A stretch of DNA of 25,518 nt from Strigomonas culicis (Eukaryota > Euglenozoa > Kinetoplastea > Trypanosomatida > Trypanosomatidae). The stretch is taken from positions 1-25,518 of the forward strand of contig AUXH01000254.1 in NCBI GenBank assembly GCA_000482145.1, in the 5' to 3' direction. Shown piece by piece: positions 17,165-25,506 of the stretch (within the stretch, counting starts at the first letter, position 1; every line of letters starts with the position of its first letter). The position numbers and the translations under genes are program-made. The notes beneath the pieces are model-generated. The model saw only the letters and a program-made list of their open reading frames with translations, made no database searches and was not told the origin of the DNA.

Positions 17165-19027
17165 TCACTCCGCCTTCGACGCGGTATAGATGACGCGCAC
17201 AAACACAAAAGAACTGATAAATCCTACAGAGCCGGTCACCAGCGCCACAAGCGTGCAGAACCCTCCCATGTAGCCACAGAAGATGAATATCGAGAGTGGC
17301 TGGCGAACCTGTAAGACGTTCAGCATATAGTAGATGCTGTAGATGAACATGTAGACGCCGCACCACGCCACGCAGGAGAAGCTCCTCCACCACCACATGT
17401 AGTTCTGCTGCGAGAGCGTTATATACGTCACGATAATACTCACCTCGGCGCAGAGAGACAGAATGACGAGGGCCTGCCAAAACAATGTATTGAGGCGGTA
17501 GAAGGCACTACTCTGCCACATACTGTTCAGCACGTAGGTCATCTCGATGAACGAGGCGAGAAAGGGCAAAAAGCCACTGAACAGGTCAAACGCGTCAATC
17601 CCGTGAGACACGTCCGACGGCATGAGGCGCGGCAACGCACTGACCTTGCATGGGACACTGATCTCCTGCATACGGTACCCCACCACAATGCCTATGAACA
17701 CAAGCGGGATCGCGCAGAAGAACTCGAGAACAAGGAGCAACACCGTTGCTGAGAAGGGTGATGACATGCTCGTGTGCTTGAACAACTGAATGCCGTTCAA
17801 GACCACGTACACCACCATTATCATGAAGGGCAAGACCAGTGAGGCGATCAGGGCCCGTATGTTGCTCTGCACTTTGAAGAGCTTGAGCAGCCGCGCCACG
17901 ACAAAGCCGCAGATGCTGCTGGAAAAGATGTACGTGAAGACGAAGCCGGTGAGCAGCACGCCTCGTTGAGAGGGATGCAACAGGCCGATGGCGGAGCACA
18001 CAAACGTGAAGACGACCATGGAGCACAGCTGCACACCGGCGCCTACAAGAGACGCGAAGAGAACAGGGTGCGGCGGGGTGCGGAAGACGTCGCCCTGCAC
18101 CAGCTTCCACTTGCCGCCCGACCGCAGCTCCTCCAGCTGCTCCGGGTCGGTCTCGTCCAGCAGATCACGGCGCACGGTCCGGAACAGAACGGTGGTAGCC
18201 GTTACCCCCACCAAGGTCCAGAGAAGGAACACGTTGAGCGAGGAGATGAAGTGGCCGCGTCGGCGCCGCAGATCTTCTTCCTTGGCGAACGCACTCTCGC
18301 GCAGTTGCGTCATATGGCTTCCGTCTGCATCCTCGACCCATTCGGCCGCGTAGTACATGCCAACTGTTGCGCTCTGCTTGGCTTTGATCGCGCTCGCGTC
18401 AACCGTCACATTATTCTTTAAAAGCGGAGTGACCTTAAATCCGACCACCGTATAGTAGTGGGTATTCTCTTCGCCATTACTGACCTGATAGTAGAAGACG
18501 AAGTTAAACGCGTTGGTGACGTAGCAGATGCCCTGGTTGCGCATCCAGCCAATGGCATACGTGCTCCTCAGTAGGTTCTCCGCCGTTGCTGTCTCGAACA
18601 CGCCGCTCAGCCCGTTGAGGTTGAAGCTGCCCGCGTAGCCGTTCTGGCACATGCGCAGCAGCCGCGCGGCCTCCTTCGTGCTCAGCTGGACCTCTTGCGC
18701 CTTCTTTAGGGTGTGCGTGAAAAGCGGCTGGAAGGAGAAAATGGTGGGAACCGCGCGGCTGCCGAGGAGGCGCAGGCCCAGGTTGTTTGCAAACGTCTTC
18801 TCCGCCGCCTTTCTTTTGTCATCCTTCAGCGCGAGGAGGGGCAGCGAGCGGATGCTATAGCGCACGAGCACCGAAAGAGCCCTGTAGGGCTCTGCACCCA
18901 CATAGAACTGCTCGCTCTCCTTGAACGTGATGCCGTCACTTATAAGCGAAACCGCTTCTGTCGGCACAGAGCAGAGAACAAGCAGCCATGCAAGGACGGC
19001 GACCAGCAAGACACAGGTGCCACGCAT
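17165..19027 (-). CDS. TM9 superfamily (nonaspanin/EMP70) protein
   Basis: The protein has 620 aa. TM9SF proteins are multi-spanning proteins of the Golgi and endosomes, involved in membrane protein sorting and, in some organisms, adhesion or phagocytosis. A signal peptide covers about residues 1-25 (LLVAVLAWLLVLCSVPTEAVS). A luminal domain of about 230 residues follows, then one membrane segment, the family motif GKWKLVQGDVFRTPPHPVLF, and a block of about eight further hydrophobic spans. The C-terminus reads ...SFVFVRVIYTASKAE. Its final Lys-x-Glu fits the KxD/E COPI-binding Golgi-retention signal described for TM9SF proteins. The start is the ATG at 19027. A longer reading to 19057 begins with TTG and is pyrimidine-tract translation. 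The spacing to V-ATPase A is ordinary. Confidence 0.92.
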   Translation of the reverse strand: MRGTCVLLVAVLAWLLVLCSVPTEAVSLISDGITFKESEQFYVGAEPYRALSVLVRYSIRSLPLLALKDDKRKAAEKTFANNLGLRLLGSRAVPTIFSFQPLFTHTLKKAQEVQLSTKEAARLLRMCQNGYAGSFNLNGLSGVFETATAENLLRSTYAIGWMRNQGICYVTNAFNFVFYYQVSNGEENTHYYTVVGFKVTPLLKNNVTVDASAIKAKQSATVGMYYAAEWVEDADGSHMTQLRESAFAKEEDLRRRRGHFISSLNVFLLWTLVGVTATTVLFRTVRRDLLDETDPEQLEELRSGGKWKLVQGDVFRTPPHPVLFASLVGAGVQLCSMVVFTFVCSAIGLLHPSQRGVLLTGFVFTYIFSSSICGFVVARLLKLFKVQSNIRALIASLVLPFMIMVVYVVLNGIQLFKHTSMSSPFSATVLLLVLEFFCAIPLVFIGIVVGYRMQEISVPCKVSALPRLMPSDVSHGIDAFDLFSGFLPFLASFIEMTYVLNSMWQSSAFYRLNTLFWQALVILSLCAEVSIIVTYITLSQQNYMWWWRSFSCVAWCGVYMFIYSIYYMLNVLQVRQPLSIFIFCGYMGGFCTLVALVTGSVGFISSFVFVRVIYTASKAE

Positions 19028-19401
19028 CGAAAACAATGGAAAAAAGGGAGAGAGCAAAGAAAAAAAACACGGAGGACAAATAAACTAGTAGTGGAAGTGA
19101 TTTAGGTTTAATTATTGATTTATTTTTCCTTCTAGGTTTCAAGTCTTTAGTGTATCACAGTCGTATGAGATCTGTGGGTCCGTATAGAAGAACGAAAGAA
19201 TGGAGAAGAGGGCCGTACTTTATGCAAAAGTGAACATACTCGGTACATGACAAGTTGGTTGTGAAGCTTCCAATAGCAGGAGAAGGGTACGAACCAATAA
19301 CGACAAGACAAAGGGGAAAGGAAAAACAGGTTTATTTAGAAAAATGAAAAATGAATATAAACAATTTTCTCGTTTTTTTGTTCCTCATGAATTGCATGTG
19401 C
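19028..19401. other. Intergenic spacer between eL21 and TM9
   Basis: Contains the TM9 leader, in which a pyrimidine-rich run (complement of about 19037-19069) lies directly before the ATG with no AG between 19085 and 19027, and the short 3' flank of eL21. No gene is seen. Confidence 0.6.
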
Positions 19402-19881
19402 TTAGTAGGGGATCATCGCCTCGTAGTCGGCCACGCGGCGCGCGAGCACCTCCACGTTCTTGGGGCGCACGAAGCCACCGTTGCGGGTGCTCTTCTTGCT
19501 GGGGGCCAGGGGCTTGCCGGCCTTCTTGTCCGCGAGGTACTGCTGGAACGCAGCCGTCTTCGCCTTGAGGGCCTCCTGGCAGCGGGACTTGCGGACGTGC
19601 TCGAAGCGCACGCAGATGCGCTTGCGCAGGGTGCGCGTGCGGACCGGCTTGTTGACGATGACGCCGACGCCACGGGGGGTGATGTTCCACACGATGCCGG
19701 TGCGGCCGTGGTAGTACTTGTGCGGCATGCCGGCGCGCACGGCGGAGTCCGCGACGACATCGACGTAGTCACCGACCTTGAAGTTGGTCAGGATGGTCGA
19801 TACGGAGGGCACGCCGTGCTTGCGGAACTTCTTCGCGAAGAGGTGGCGGGTGCCACTTTTGTAGCCGTAGGAGTGCACCAT
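19402..19881 (-). CDS. RPL21: 60S ribosomal protein eL21
   Basis: The protein has 159 aa, the normal eL21 length, and is a cytosolic large-subunit component. The N-terminus MVHSYGYKSGTRHLFAKKFR followed by HGVPSVSTIL is the family hallmark. The SH3-like barrel follows with FKVGDYVDVVADSAVRAGMPHKYYHGRTG and VWNITPRGVGVIVNK. The basic C-terminal helix region includes RICVRFEHVRKSRC and ends in IPY. The coding sequence uses GC-ending codons strongly, as expected for a highly expressed trypanosomatid gene. The start lies 6 nt after a CTCTCAG acceptor. Only one copy is in this window, with no tandem duplicate beside it. Confidence 0.98.
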   Translation of the reverse strand: MVHSYGYKSGTRHLFAKKFRKHGVPSVSTILTNFKVGDYVDVVADSAVRAGMPHKYYHGRTGIVWNITPRGVGVIVNKPVRTRTLRKRICVRFEHVRKSRCQEALKAKTAAFQQYLADKKAGKPLAPSKKSTRNGGFVRPKNVEVLARRVADYEAMIPY

Positions 19882-19887
19882 CTTTTA

Positions 19888-19903
19888 CTGAGAGGAATAA
19901 AAA
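19888..19903 (-). promoter_or_regulatory. Candidate trans-splice acceptor of eL21
   Basis: The sense strand reads TTTTTATTCCTCTCAG with AG at 19889-19888, giving a 6-nt 5' UTR. An alternative acceptor is CTACGTAG about 15 nt upstream, preceded by a longer pyrimidine tract. Confidence 0.5.
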
Positions 19904-20735
19904 CTACGTAGGCGGAAGGAGAGAGTAGAGCGAGAGTGTAACCGAATAGAGGGAAAGGCATACAACGCACGGACAAACAAGAAACAAGAAGGGGTGAGTA
20001 TCACACCCCACAAGAGCTTTTCATTGTTCAGCAAAAAGTGGAAAAGAAATATTATCGGAAAAATAACAACAAAAAAAGAGAAATGAAAGAATAAAAGAGG
20101 TTAGAATTAAGACCCAAAAGGCCTGCAACGTACAGTGTAAAAAAAAAAAATGCATCAAGCATTCTTGCCTAATCTACTTGGGGGAGTAAACTACCTCAGT
20201 ACCTCAGTGACGAAGAGCATTGTTGCATTCATTTCTTTTTTTCAACTGTATTTAAAGAAAAAAAAGGAAAAAATGAAGAAAGAAAGAAAGAAAGAAAACA
20301 TCCGTCGCTCTGAGGTAGAAAAAAAGGGAAAAGTGTAGGTATTCGAGAGAAATAATCTACACATGACTTCTGCGTTCGCACTTCCTGCTCATACGTTGGA
20401 CATGTTTGACGTATATATACGTGAAGAATTAAGAGAAAGAAAAGACCTTGCGGTCTGCAACGTGTAGTATTTTCAACAATTTGTTTTCAGTAACAATAAG
20501 TTATTATTAATTATATTTAGTTCATGTTTAGACTTTTTTTTTTACTGTTATTACCTAAATAAAAAGAGACGGCCAATGTGTTGATATAATCTCTTTCTGA
20601 TACTAATGTTGTAGTTTTTTTTTTTCCACTGTGGTGTGTATATCAGTGTGTTTTCTTTTCTTTTTTGATTGGTTTTAATCCCTATTAATTACTAACAACT
20701 GTTGTGTAAAATACTATATTAAAAAAGAAAAAAGA

Positions 20736-20756
20736 GTTATTATTATTATTATTATT
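20736..20756. repeat. (TTA)n microsatellite
   Basis: About seven TTA units in the long spacer, with no coding role. Confidence 0.85.
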
Positions 20757-20893
20757 TGCGATAAGAAAAATGAATTAATCAGTTTCAGCAAAGGAAAAGG
20801 AGAAGAAAAAAACATGCTTATGTTTTTTTATTTTTTCTTTTCTTAAGGGACAACTCTGAAGCATGGTAACATCTCTCTCCCTGTCCATTGTGC

Positions 20894-20920
20894 TGCACCA
20901 CCTGCCGTGGTGCACCACCT
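20894..20920 (-). repeat. Stem-loop and direct repeat just downstream of the phosphoesterase stop
   Basis: TGCACCAC (20894-20901) and GTGGTGCA (20907-20914) form a perfect 8-bp inverted repeat with a 5-nt loop. GTGGTGCACCAC (20907-20918) is itself a 12-bp palindrome, and TGCACCACCT occurs twice (20894, 20911) with a 17-bp period. The start of the 3' UTR of the phosphoesterase mRNA would contain it. Confidence 0.7.
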
Positions 20921-20940
20921 CCCCTCCACATTCAGTGGGG

Positions 20941-22578
20941 TTACTCGCGCGCGCGGTAGTCAGCGCCGGCGATGTCCTGCTCGTTGATGTCGATGCGGAC
21001 GACGCTGTCCGCCACGGCACCGGTGGCCCCGCGCAGGCGCTGCTCCTCGCGCGCCTGGCGGCGCATCTCCTTCTCCTCGCGCAGGCGCTCCTTTTCCTTC
21101 TTGGGCGTGCTGTTGAGCAGCTCAGCCTTCCAGTCGATGTCCGGCATCTTCATCTTGAGCTCGCCGGAGCGGCAGCGCGGGATGCAGTGCATGAGGACAA
21201 TGATGAGGGCCACCGCGACCACGCATCCGAGGATGAGCACCGTCGTGACGATGGATCCGGAGAGGTTGACGGCGGTGGTCCCGGCGGCGTAGGCGGCGGA
21301 CTGCGTCTGCAGGCTGTCGTAGGCGGTGTTCGTCATGGCGGCGACCGTGACGGCGCGGCAGAAGGTGCCGCAGGCGCTGTTGGGGAAGACGGCGAGGCTG
21401 TACACGCCGCCGCTGTGCACGGTGAGGAAGTTCGTCCAGGTCGTGTCGTCCGTCATGGCGCGCGCCGCGGCCGACTGCAGGCCTGACATGCTAGAGAAGC
21501 CGTAGGTGAGGCCCATGGCGCCGATGACGTTCATGCCCTCTGCCCACGTGTTGCTTGTGGTGAGGTAGCGCTGCCACAGGCCGCGGAGGTTCCAGTTGTC
21601 GTCAAAGTCCGCGACGAAGTAGGACGGGCGGTTCGCGTAGATGGGAGAGACCGCAGGCACGATGAAGAAGGGGACGCCCATGGACGAGCTCGCGCCGAGA
21701 GTGAACTCGTGGGCGTGGCCGAACAGCTGCACAATGATGGTGTCACTGTACGCAGAGACGATTCTGTTGTACGCAGTGACGTAGGCGGACTTCCAGTACA
21801 TGTCCTTCGACTCGCTCGTGTAGGCGCCGTTGGAGACGATTGTGTACACATCCGGTGTGGGCGGGACGTGGCCGAGGATGATCACCTTGCGACCGGCCGT
21901 CTTCGCAATCTCGAGCTGGCTCTCAAGGTACGCGAGCTGGCCACACGGATCCGTCTCGCTGTCGGGAACCGAAGGTGAAATCCTGTAGGTCCAGAGCAGC
22001 GTGTGCAGGGAGATGAAGGTGAGAGTGGTGGACGCGACGTTGCGAGCGTAGAAGCCGCACTTCGTCATTTCCGCCCGTTCCGTGGTGCTGATGAGGCTGG
22101 CAGAGGCCAGCAGATCGACACGCGTGTTGAGCTCCGTGTTCTGACTGGGCGCGGAGTAGTCAAAGGTGTAGTCCGGCACGAGGTCGTTGTTCCCGATGGT
22201 GCTGATCACGGTAGGGGAGGCGATGCTGCCGTCGGTGATGATGCTCGCGAGACTTGTGGCTACAACACCAAACACCGCGGCGGCGGTTAGTCCGCTGGTG
22301 GAAAAGTCGTGGCGCTGGAAGTCACCGCAGAAGATCGTGTACGCGTTCTTCTGTTCGGACGCGTCCGCCACGAGGCTGTCCAGCAGCGCCTTGGGCGAGT
22401 CGCAGCCGGTCTGGCCGAGGCTCGCGTCGGAGGAAGAGGTGCACGTGTAGCCGGTGCTGGTGCCGTATGCAGGATCGAGGTGGATGTCCGAGATGATATT
22501 GAAAGTCACTGCAGAAGTTGTGCTGAGGGACACAAGTACTGCCGTGAGCACGACAAGCAGCAACACGTAGGCCTTCAT
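20941..22578 (-). CDS. Membrane-anchored acid-sphingomyelinase-like calcineurin-type phosphoesterase
   Basis: The protein has 545 aa. A signal peptide spans residues 1-23 (KAYVLLLVVLTAVLVSLSTTSA). The binuclear metallophosphoesterase motifs are complete and in order: D31-x-H33 (SDIHLD), G85-D86...H90-D91, G129-N-N-D132, G236-H237 (ILGHVPP) and GHAH at 287-290. The QRHD spacing, the HTLLW segment and the VPP motif after GH point to the acid sphingomyelinase-like/endopolyphosphatase branch. The substrate could be a phospholipid, nucleotide or polyphosphate and cannot be decided here. One membrane span lies at about 443-463, followed by a 76-residue, highly charged cytosolic tail. The catalytic domain would face the lumen or exterior. 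The start is the first ATG after the acceptor near 22713. A longer reading to 22677 begins with TTG. Confidence 0.85.
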   Translation of the reverse strand: MKAYVLLLVVLTAVLVSLSTTSAVTFNIISDIHLDPAYGTSTGYTCTSSSDASLGQTGCDSPKALLDSLVADASEQKNAYTIFCGDFQRHDFSTSGLTAAAVFGVVATSLASIITDGSIASPTVISTIGNNDLVPDYTFDYSAPSQNTELNTRVDLLASASLISTTERAEMTKCGFYARNVASTTLTFISLHTLLWTYRISPSVPDSETDPCGQLAYLESQLEIAKTAGRKVIILGHVPPTPDVYTIVSNGAYTSESKDMYWKSAYVTAYNRIVSAYSDTIIVQLFGHAHEFTLGASSSMGVPFFIVPAVSPIYANRPSYFVADFDDNWNLRGLWQRYLTTSNTWAEGMNVIGAMGLTYGFSSMSGLQSAAARAMTDDTTWTNFLTVHSGGVYSLAVFPNSACGTFCRAVTVAAMTNTAYDSLQTQSAAYAAGTTAVNLSGSIVTTVLILGCVVAVALIIVLMHCIPRCRSGELKMKMPDIDWKAELLNSTPKKEKERLREEKEMRRQAREEQRLRGATGAVADSVVRIDINEQDIAGADYRARE

Positions 22579-22977
22579 CGCGACGCTTGAATGGGGTTGT
22601 GGGTGTGGGTGTGTTGAGAGTGGTCTCAGTATATGCGAGAGCAAAGTACACGTAAGGGCGCTTGATGGGTAGAGCAACAGAGAGTAGGTGGTAGAAAGGA
22701 GCTAGAAGTCAACTACGAAAGAGAGCGAGAGTAAAGACAGAAAAAAAGAGGTTTCTTAGTGAAGACGAGGAGGTGAGAAGAGCAAAGAAAACAAATGTGT
22801 GTATCGTTACATTAGCATTGGCATTCATAGAAGTAGATGCGTGTAGAATACAACACAGTGAGAAGAAGAAAAAAAAACGCTGGATTAAAAACAAAAAAGG
22901 TCACCATCCATTTTACCGTTCTGAAGTGAACGGCCGTATGCGTGCAGAGGGAGCTTCAGCTACATCCTCCGTCGCCC
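22579..22977. other. Intergenic spacer between the LYR gene and the phosphoesterase
   Basis: Contains the phosphoesterase leader (22579-22755), which has no ATG between 22712 and 22579, and the 3' flank of the LYR gene. A pyrimidine tract and AG at 22714-22713 on the sense strand is the likely acceptor. No other gene is seen. Confidence 0.6.
22713..22752 (-). promoter_or_regulatory. Candidate trans-splice acceptor of the phosphoesterase gene
   Basis: On the sense strand, CTCTTTTTTTCTGTCTTTAC and further pyrimidines lead to CGTAG (AG at 22714-22713). This implies a 134-nt 5' UTR with no upstream ATG. Confidence 0.45.
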
Positions 22978-23484
22978 TCACAAGTTGGTCGACGTCGGAG
23001 CGGGCTCCGTGTCATATTGATTCACGCGTCCCTCCACATCGGAAGTACCGAAAATGTCCTCCATATAGTAGGACCTATCCTCGACACCTCCGCCCATGAT
23101 GCCGAAGTTCGTGCTTCCTTCATCAATAACGCCCGTGTTCGGGTTCACCATGTGGTCATAAGAAGAGTCCAAGTATGCTGCGTAAGGCGATGCGCTCTCC
23201 GGCATCGCGCCGGAGGGCTTGTTGACCGGTCGCGGGTACGGTATTCGGTAGTGCAGCGCCAACTCGTACCGCATCTCCACCTCCCGCACCTTCCGCGAGA
23301 TGGCGGCGACGTCGCTAATATGGCGGTTCGCATTGAAGAGCCGCCGGGTCTCCTCCAGCACGTACAAAGCGTCCCCGTCCGTCTCCCACGGCACGCTGAA
23401 GGCGGCGCGGAGGCACTTCCGATACCAGCGCAGAACATCGGAGCGGAATGGGTTCTCCGAAAGAGAAACTATATTCCGCTGCAT
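22978..23484 (-). CDS. LYR-motif (Complex1_LYR) protein, possibly NDUFB9-like
   Basis: The protein has 168 aa. LYR proteins are small mitochondrial helical proteins that bind acyl-carrier protein and act as respiratory-complex subunits or assembly factors. The motif here is VLRWYRKCLRAAF at residues 17-29, with Trp-Tyr-Arg in place of Leu-Tyr-Arg. Further helices follow (DALYVLEETRRLFNANRH and AISRKVREVEMRYELALHY), and then a Pro-rich segment (RIPYPRPVNKP) that recalls the region after the LYR fold in the complex I subunit NDUFB9 (B22). The C-terminal third is acidic, Gly/Ser-rich and unmatched. The assignment to the LYR family is fairly secure. The NDUFB9 link is tentative, and an assembly-factor role is the alternative. 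Confidence 0.65.
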   Translation of the reverse strand: MQRNIVSLSENPFRSDVLRWYRKCLRAAFSVPWETDGDALYVLEETRRLFNANRHISDVAAISRKVREVEMRYELALHYRIPYPRPVNKPSGAMPESASPYAAYLDSSYDHMVNPNTGVIDEGSTNFGIMGGGVEDRSYYMEDIFGTSDVEGRVNQYDTEPAPTSTNL

Positions 23485-23955
23485 GGGCTACAGTGACGGC
23501 ACTCCAGAACAACAATCTATAGCGATCGACATAGAGAACGGGTTTAAAAGGGAAAGGAGGGAAAGCAAAGTAAGCGTTTGGAACTCTAAGTGGTACATCC
23601 TTCATCATCAGACATATATATATACTATGGAGTCCATGAATTTACTATCATATTTGAAGCGCAGTAAACGTGTCATACAGATCTGATAACCATAAACGTA
23701 AAAGAAAACAAAAAAAAAAAACGCTAACACGTAAAGGTTACTAGGGCATGCATGAAAGTGTATATGTGTGTTGTGTGTGTTGCAGTCGGAACCCCTCCGT
23801 CCAACCAAGCGAAAATGGATAACACATAAAAACTCTTTTCCCGGAGCAGATCGTCGCCCACTCTTGATAAAAAAAAAAAAGTGTTGAAACGTTGGCATTT
23901 TTTGAAGAAGAAACGCAAAACCGGAGCAAACTGCATACTGGTGCGTGTCAGGTTG
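23485..23955. other. Intergenic spacer between the HIBCH-like and LYR genes
   Basis: Holds the LYR leader (acceptor near 23517), a (TA)n-like stretch at 23614-23623, poly-A/T runs at 23710-23721 and 23869-23880, and the 3' flank of the HIBCH-like gene. No ORF of substance is present. Confidence 0.6.
23517..23570 (-). promoter_or_regulatory. Candidate trans-splice acceptor of the LYR gene
   Basis: The sense strand carries CTTTGCTTTCCCTCCTTTCC and further pyrimidines leading to CTATAG (AG at 23518-23517). No ATG lies between it and 23484. Confidence 0.5.
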
Positions 23956-25062
23956 CTAGTAAATGAACGGTCCCCCGGTGGGCTCAAAGTAGTAGTAGCC
24001 TTTCTTCTTGGTGCCGAACATCTCCCCCACCAGCGCATCAGATACGTCGGCAAGGGTGGGTGGCTTCCATGAAGGGTCCCCGGTCTTGAGGGCCCGCACA
24101 CCCTCCTTGAAGTCCGGCTCCTCCACGAGGCGCTGCGACGCGAATACCTCGTTCTTCAACGCCTCCAGGTAGTCGGGCAGCCGCAGGCTCCGCTTCTGCT
24201 GCTCGAGCGTGAGCTTGAGGGACAGGGGGCTGCACCTCTGCATCGTCTCGAGGGCCTTCGCCGCCATAGGGCTGCGCTCCCCCTTCAGTGCCTCGATAAT
24301 GCCCTCCACTGTCGTATCCGGCCTCAGGCTGAACACACGCTCCAGCACGGGCAGGTCCTGCTCGAATGACAGGGGCGGGAGCTCCGCCTTCTGAAAGGAG
24401 CCCACGCACGAGGAGACGTAGAAGGGGTCCTCGATCGTCGCGAGCGCCTGCTCCAGCGCCCCGAACTCGGTGGACGGGATGTAGTGCGTGGCAAGGCCCG
24501 CGTGCACCAGGTCCCCCGCCTTCAGCCGGCTCCCCGTCAGGCCCAGGTAGAGCCCCAGGCCGGCGATGGGCACGCGCGGCAGAAACCACGTTGCGCCCCC
24601 ATTGGGGAAGAAGCCGATGCTGCACTCTGGCATGGCGAACTGTGTCGTCTCCGTGGCGACGCGGTAGCGCCCGTTCAGCGCCAGCCCCGCCGCCCCGCCC
24701 ATCACGTAGCCATTCAGCAGGCTCACAAAGGGGTTCGTCGCGATGAGGATGTGGTAGTCCACCTGCCCCTGCACGCAGGACCAGCGTCCCATGACCTCGC
24801 GCGAGTCCTTGCCGGACTGCTCGATGATGTCGCCACCCGTGCTAAAGCTCTTCGGCACCGCCGACTTGATCACCACCACCGCCTTCGCGTCGGGGTGCGG
24901 GTGGTCCACGACCAGGTCACGCAGCGCGTGGATCATGACGGTGTTGAGCGCGTTGAGACCCTTGGGGCGGTTCAGCGTAATCACACGCGCCTTGGGGTAG
25001 TCCTTGTGAAGCACCAGCGCCTCCGCCGCAGCGGCGGAGTAGCGGAGACAAGACGCGCGCAT
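23956..25062 (-). CDS. 3-hydroxyisobutyryl-CoA hydrolase-like (crotonase superfamily), mitochondrial
   Basis: The protein has 368 aa. HIBCH removes CoA from 3-hydroxyisobutyryl-CoA in valine breakdown. The crotonase core opens at ARVITLNRPKGLNALN (25-40). KSFSTGGDI at 71-79 corresponds to the family's KAFCAGGDI. The oxyanion-hole segment MGGAAGLALNGRYRVAT spans 121-137, and MPECSIGFFPNGGATWFLPR (144-163) matches the HIBCH pattern MPE...FPD...FLPR. The typical C-terminal extension follows from residue 190. Glu146 fits the catalytic Glu. The usual Asp eight residues later is Asn154 here, so activity is uncertain. The N-terminus (MRASCLRYSAAAAEA) looks like a mitochondrial presequence. The start is the first ATG after the acceptor at 25160. 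A different crotonase, such as an enoyl-CoA hydratase/isomerase-like enzyme, is the alternative. Confidence 0.85.
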   Translation of the reverse strand: MRASCLRYSAAAAEALVLHKDYPKARVITLNRPKGLNALNTVMIHALRDLVVDHPHPDAKAVVVIKSAVPKSFSTGGDIIEQSGKDSREVMGRWSCVQGQVDYHILIATNPFVSLLNGYVMGGAAGLALNGRYRVATETTQFAMPECSIGFFPNGGATWFLPRVPIAGLGLYLGLTGSRLKAGDLVHAGLATHYIPSTEFGALEQALATIEDPFYVSSCVGSFQKAELPPLSFEQDLPVLERVFSLRPDTTVEGIIEALKGERSPMAAKALETMQRCSPLSLKLTLEQQKRSLRLPDYLEALKNEVFASQRLVEEPDFKEGVRALKTGDPSWKPPTLADVSDALVGEMFGTKKKGYYYFEPTGGPFIY

Positions 25063-25159
25063 GGAGCCTTCGGTAGCACAGGTTTCGAGAACGCAGCTAC
25101 TTGTTGTGGATTAGCGCTGGAAAGGAATGAATCGTGCTTGGGTACGGGACGGAAGTCGA

Positions 25160-25178
25160 CTGGAGAAGAAGAGATGGG
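25160..25178 (-). promoter_or_regulatory. Candidate trans-splice acceptor of the HIBCH-like gene
   Basis: The sense strand reads CCCATCTCTTCTTCTCCAG with AG at 25161-25160. No ATG occurs from there to 25062. Confidence 0.55.
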
Positions 25179-25456
25179 GTCAAACGTCAAAGGAAGAGCG
25201 GCAATGCAGGAATTACATGACGGACACAGATACGCACAGTACAGTACAATACACTGCACGCCGTCGATTGAGTGTTTCTCAACTGGCGCTGGTGCATCAA
25301 ACCAAAAGATACCAATAAAATGCACTCTGGGGGTGGTGTTGTTGTTCTCATTGTTTACACGGTATTACACAGTTTAAACCAATCGCAACCCCCATACATT
25401 GCAGCATCCACAGGAAAGGAGAAAGAGAAGGAGCGGAGAGTCTGATCGCACCTCTC

Positions 25457-25462
<6 letters not shown>

Positions 25463-25504
<42 letters not shown>
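25463..25504. repeat. (AG)21 microsatellite, (CT)21 on the transcribed-sense strand
   Basis: Twenty-one uninterrupted AG dinucleotides. On the minus strand this is a pure pyrimidine CT run, a type of sequence that often sits in trypanosomatid intergenic regions ahead of splice acceptors. Confidence 0.95.

Positions 25505-25506
<2 letters not shown>

Larger units (their letters stand above)
19882..20940. other. One-kilobase AT-rich intergenic region
   Basis: This is the longest spacer in the window. On the sense strand it holds the phosphoesterase 3' flank with a stem-loop at 20894-20914, an AAT run at about 20736-20756, several T/A homopolymers, a (GAAA)n run on the plus strand at about 20275-20297 and the eL21 leader near 19888-19980. 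A short direct repeat TACCTCAG lies near 20191-20206. The ORFs present are short and low-complexity. No tRNA is found, and small nucleolar RNAs cannot be excluded by eye. Confidence 0.6.

Noticed and set aside
23598..23612. TGATGA on the sense strand in the spacer between the HIBCH-like and LYR genes
   Set aside because: No CTGA box D follows at a suitable distance, and no terminal stem is visible.
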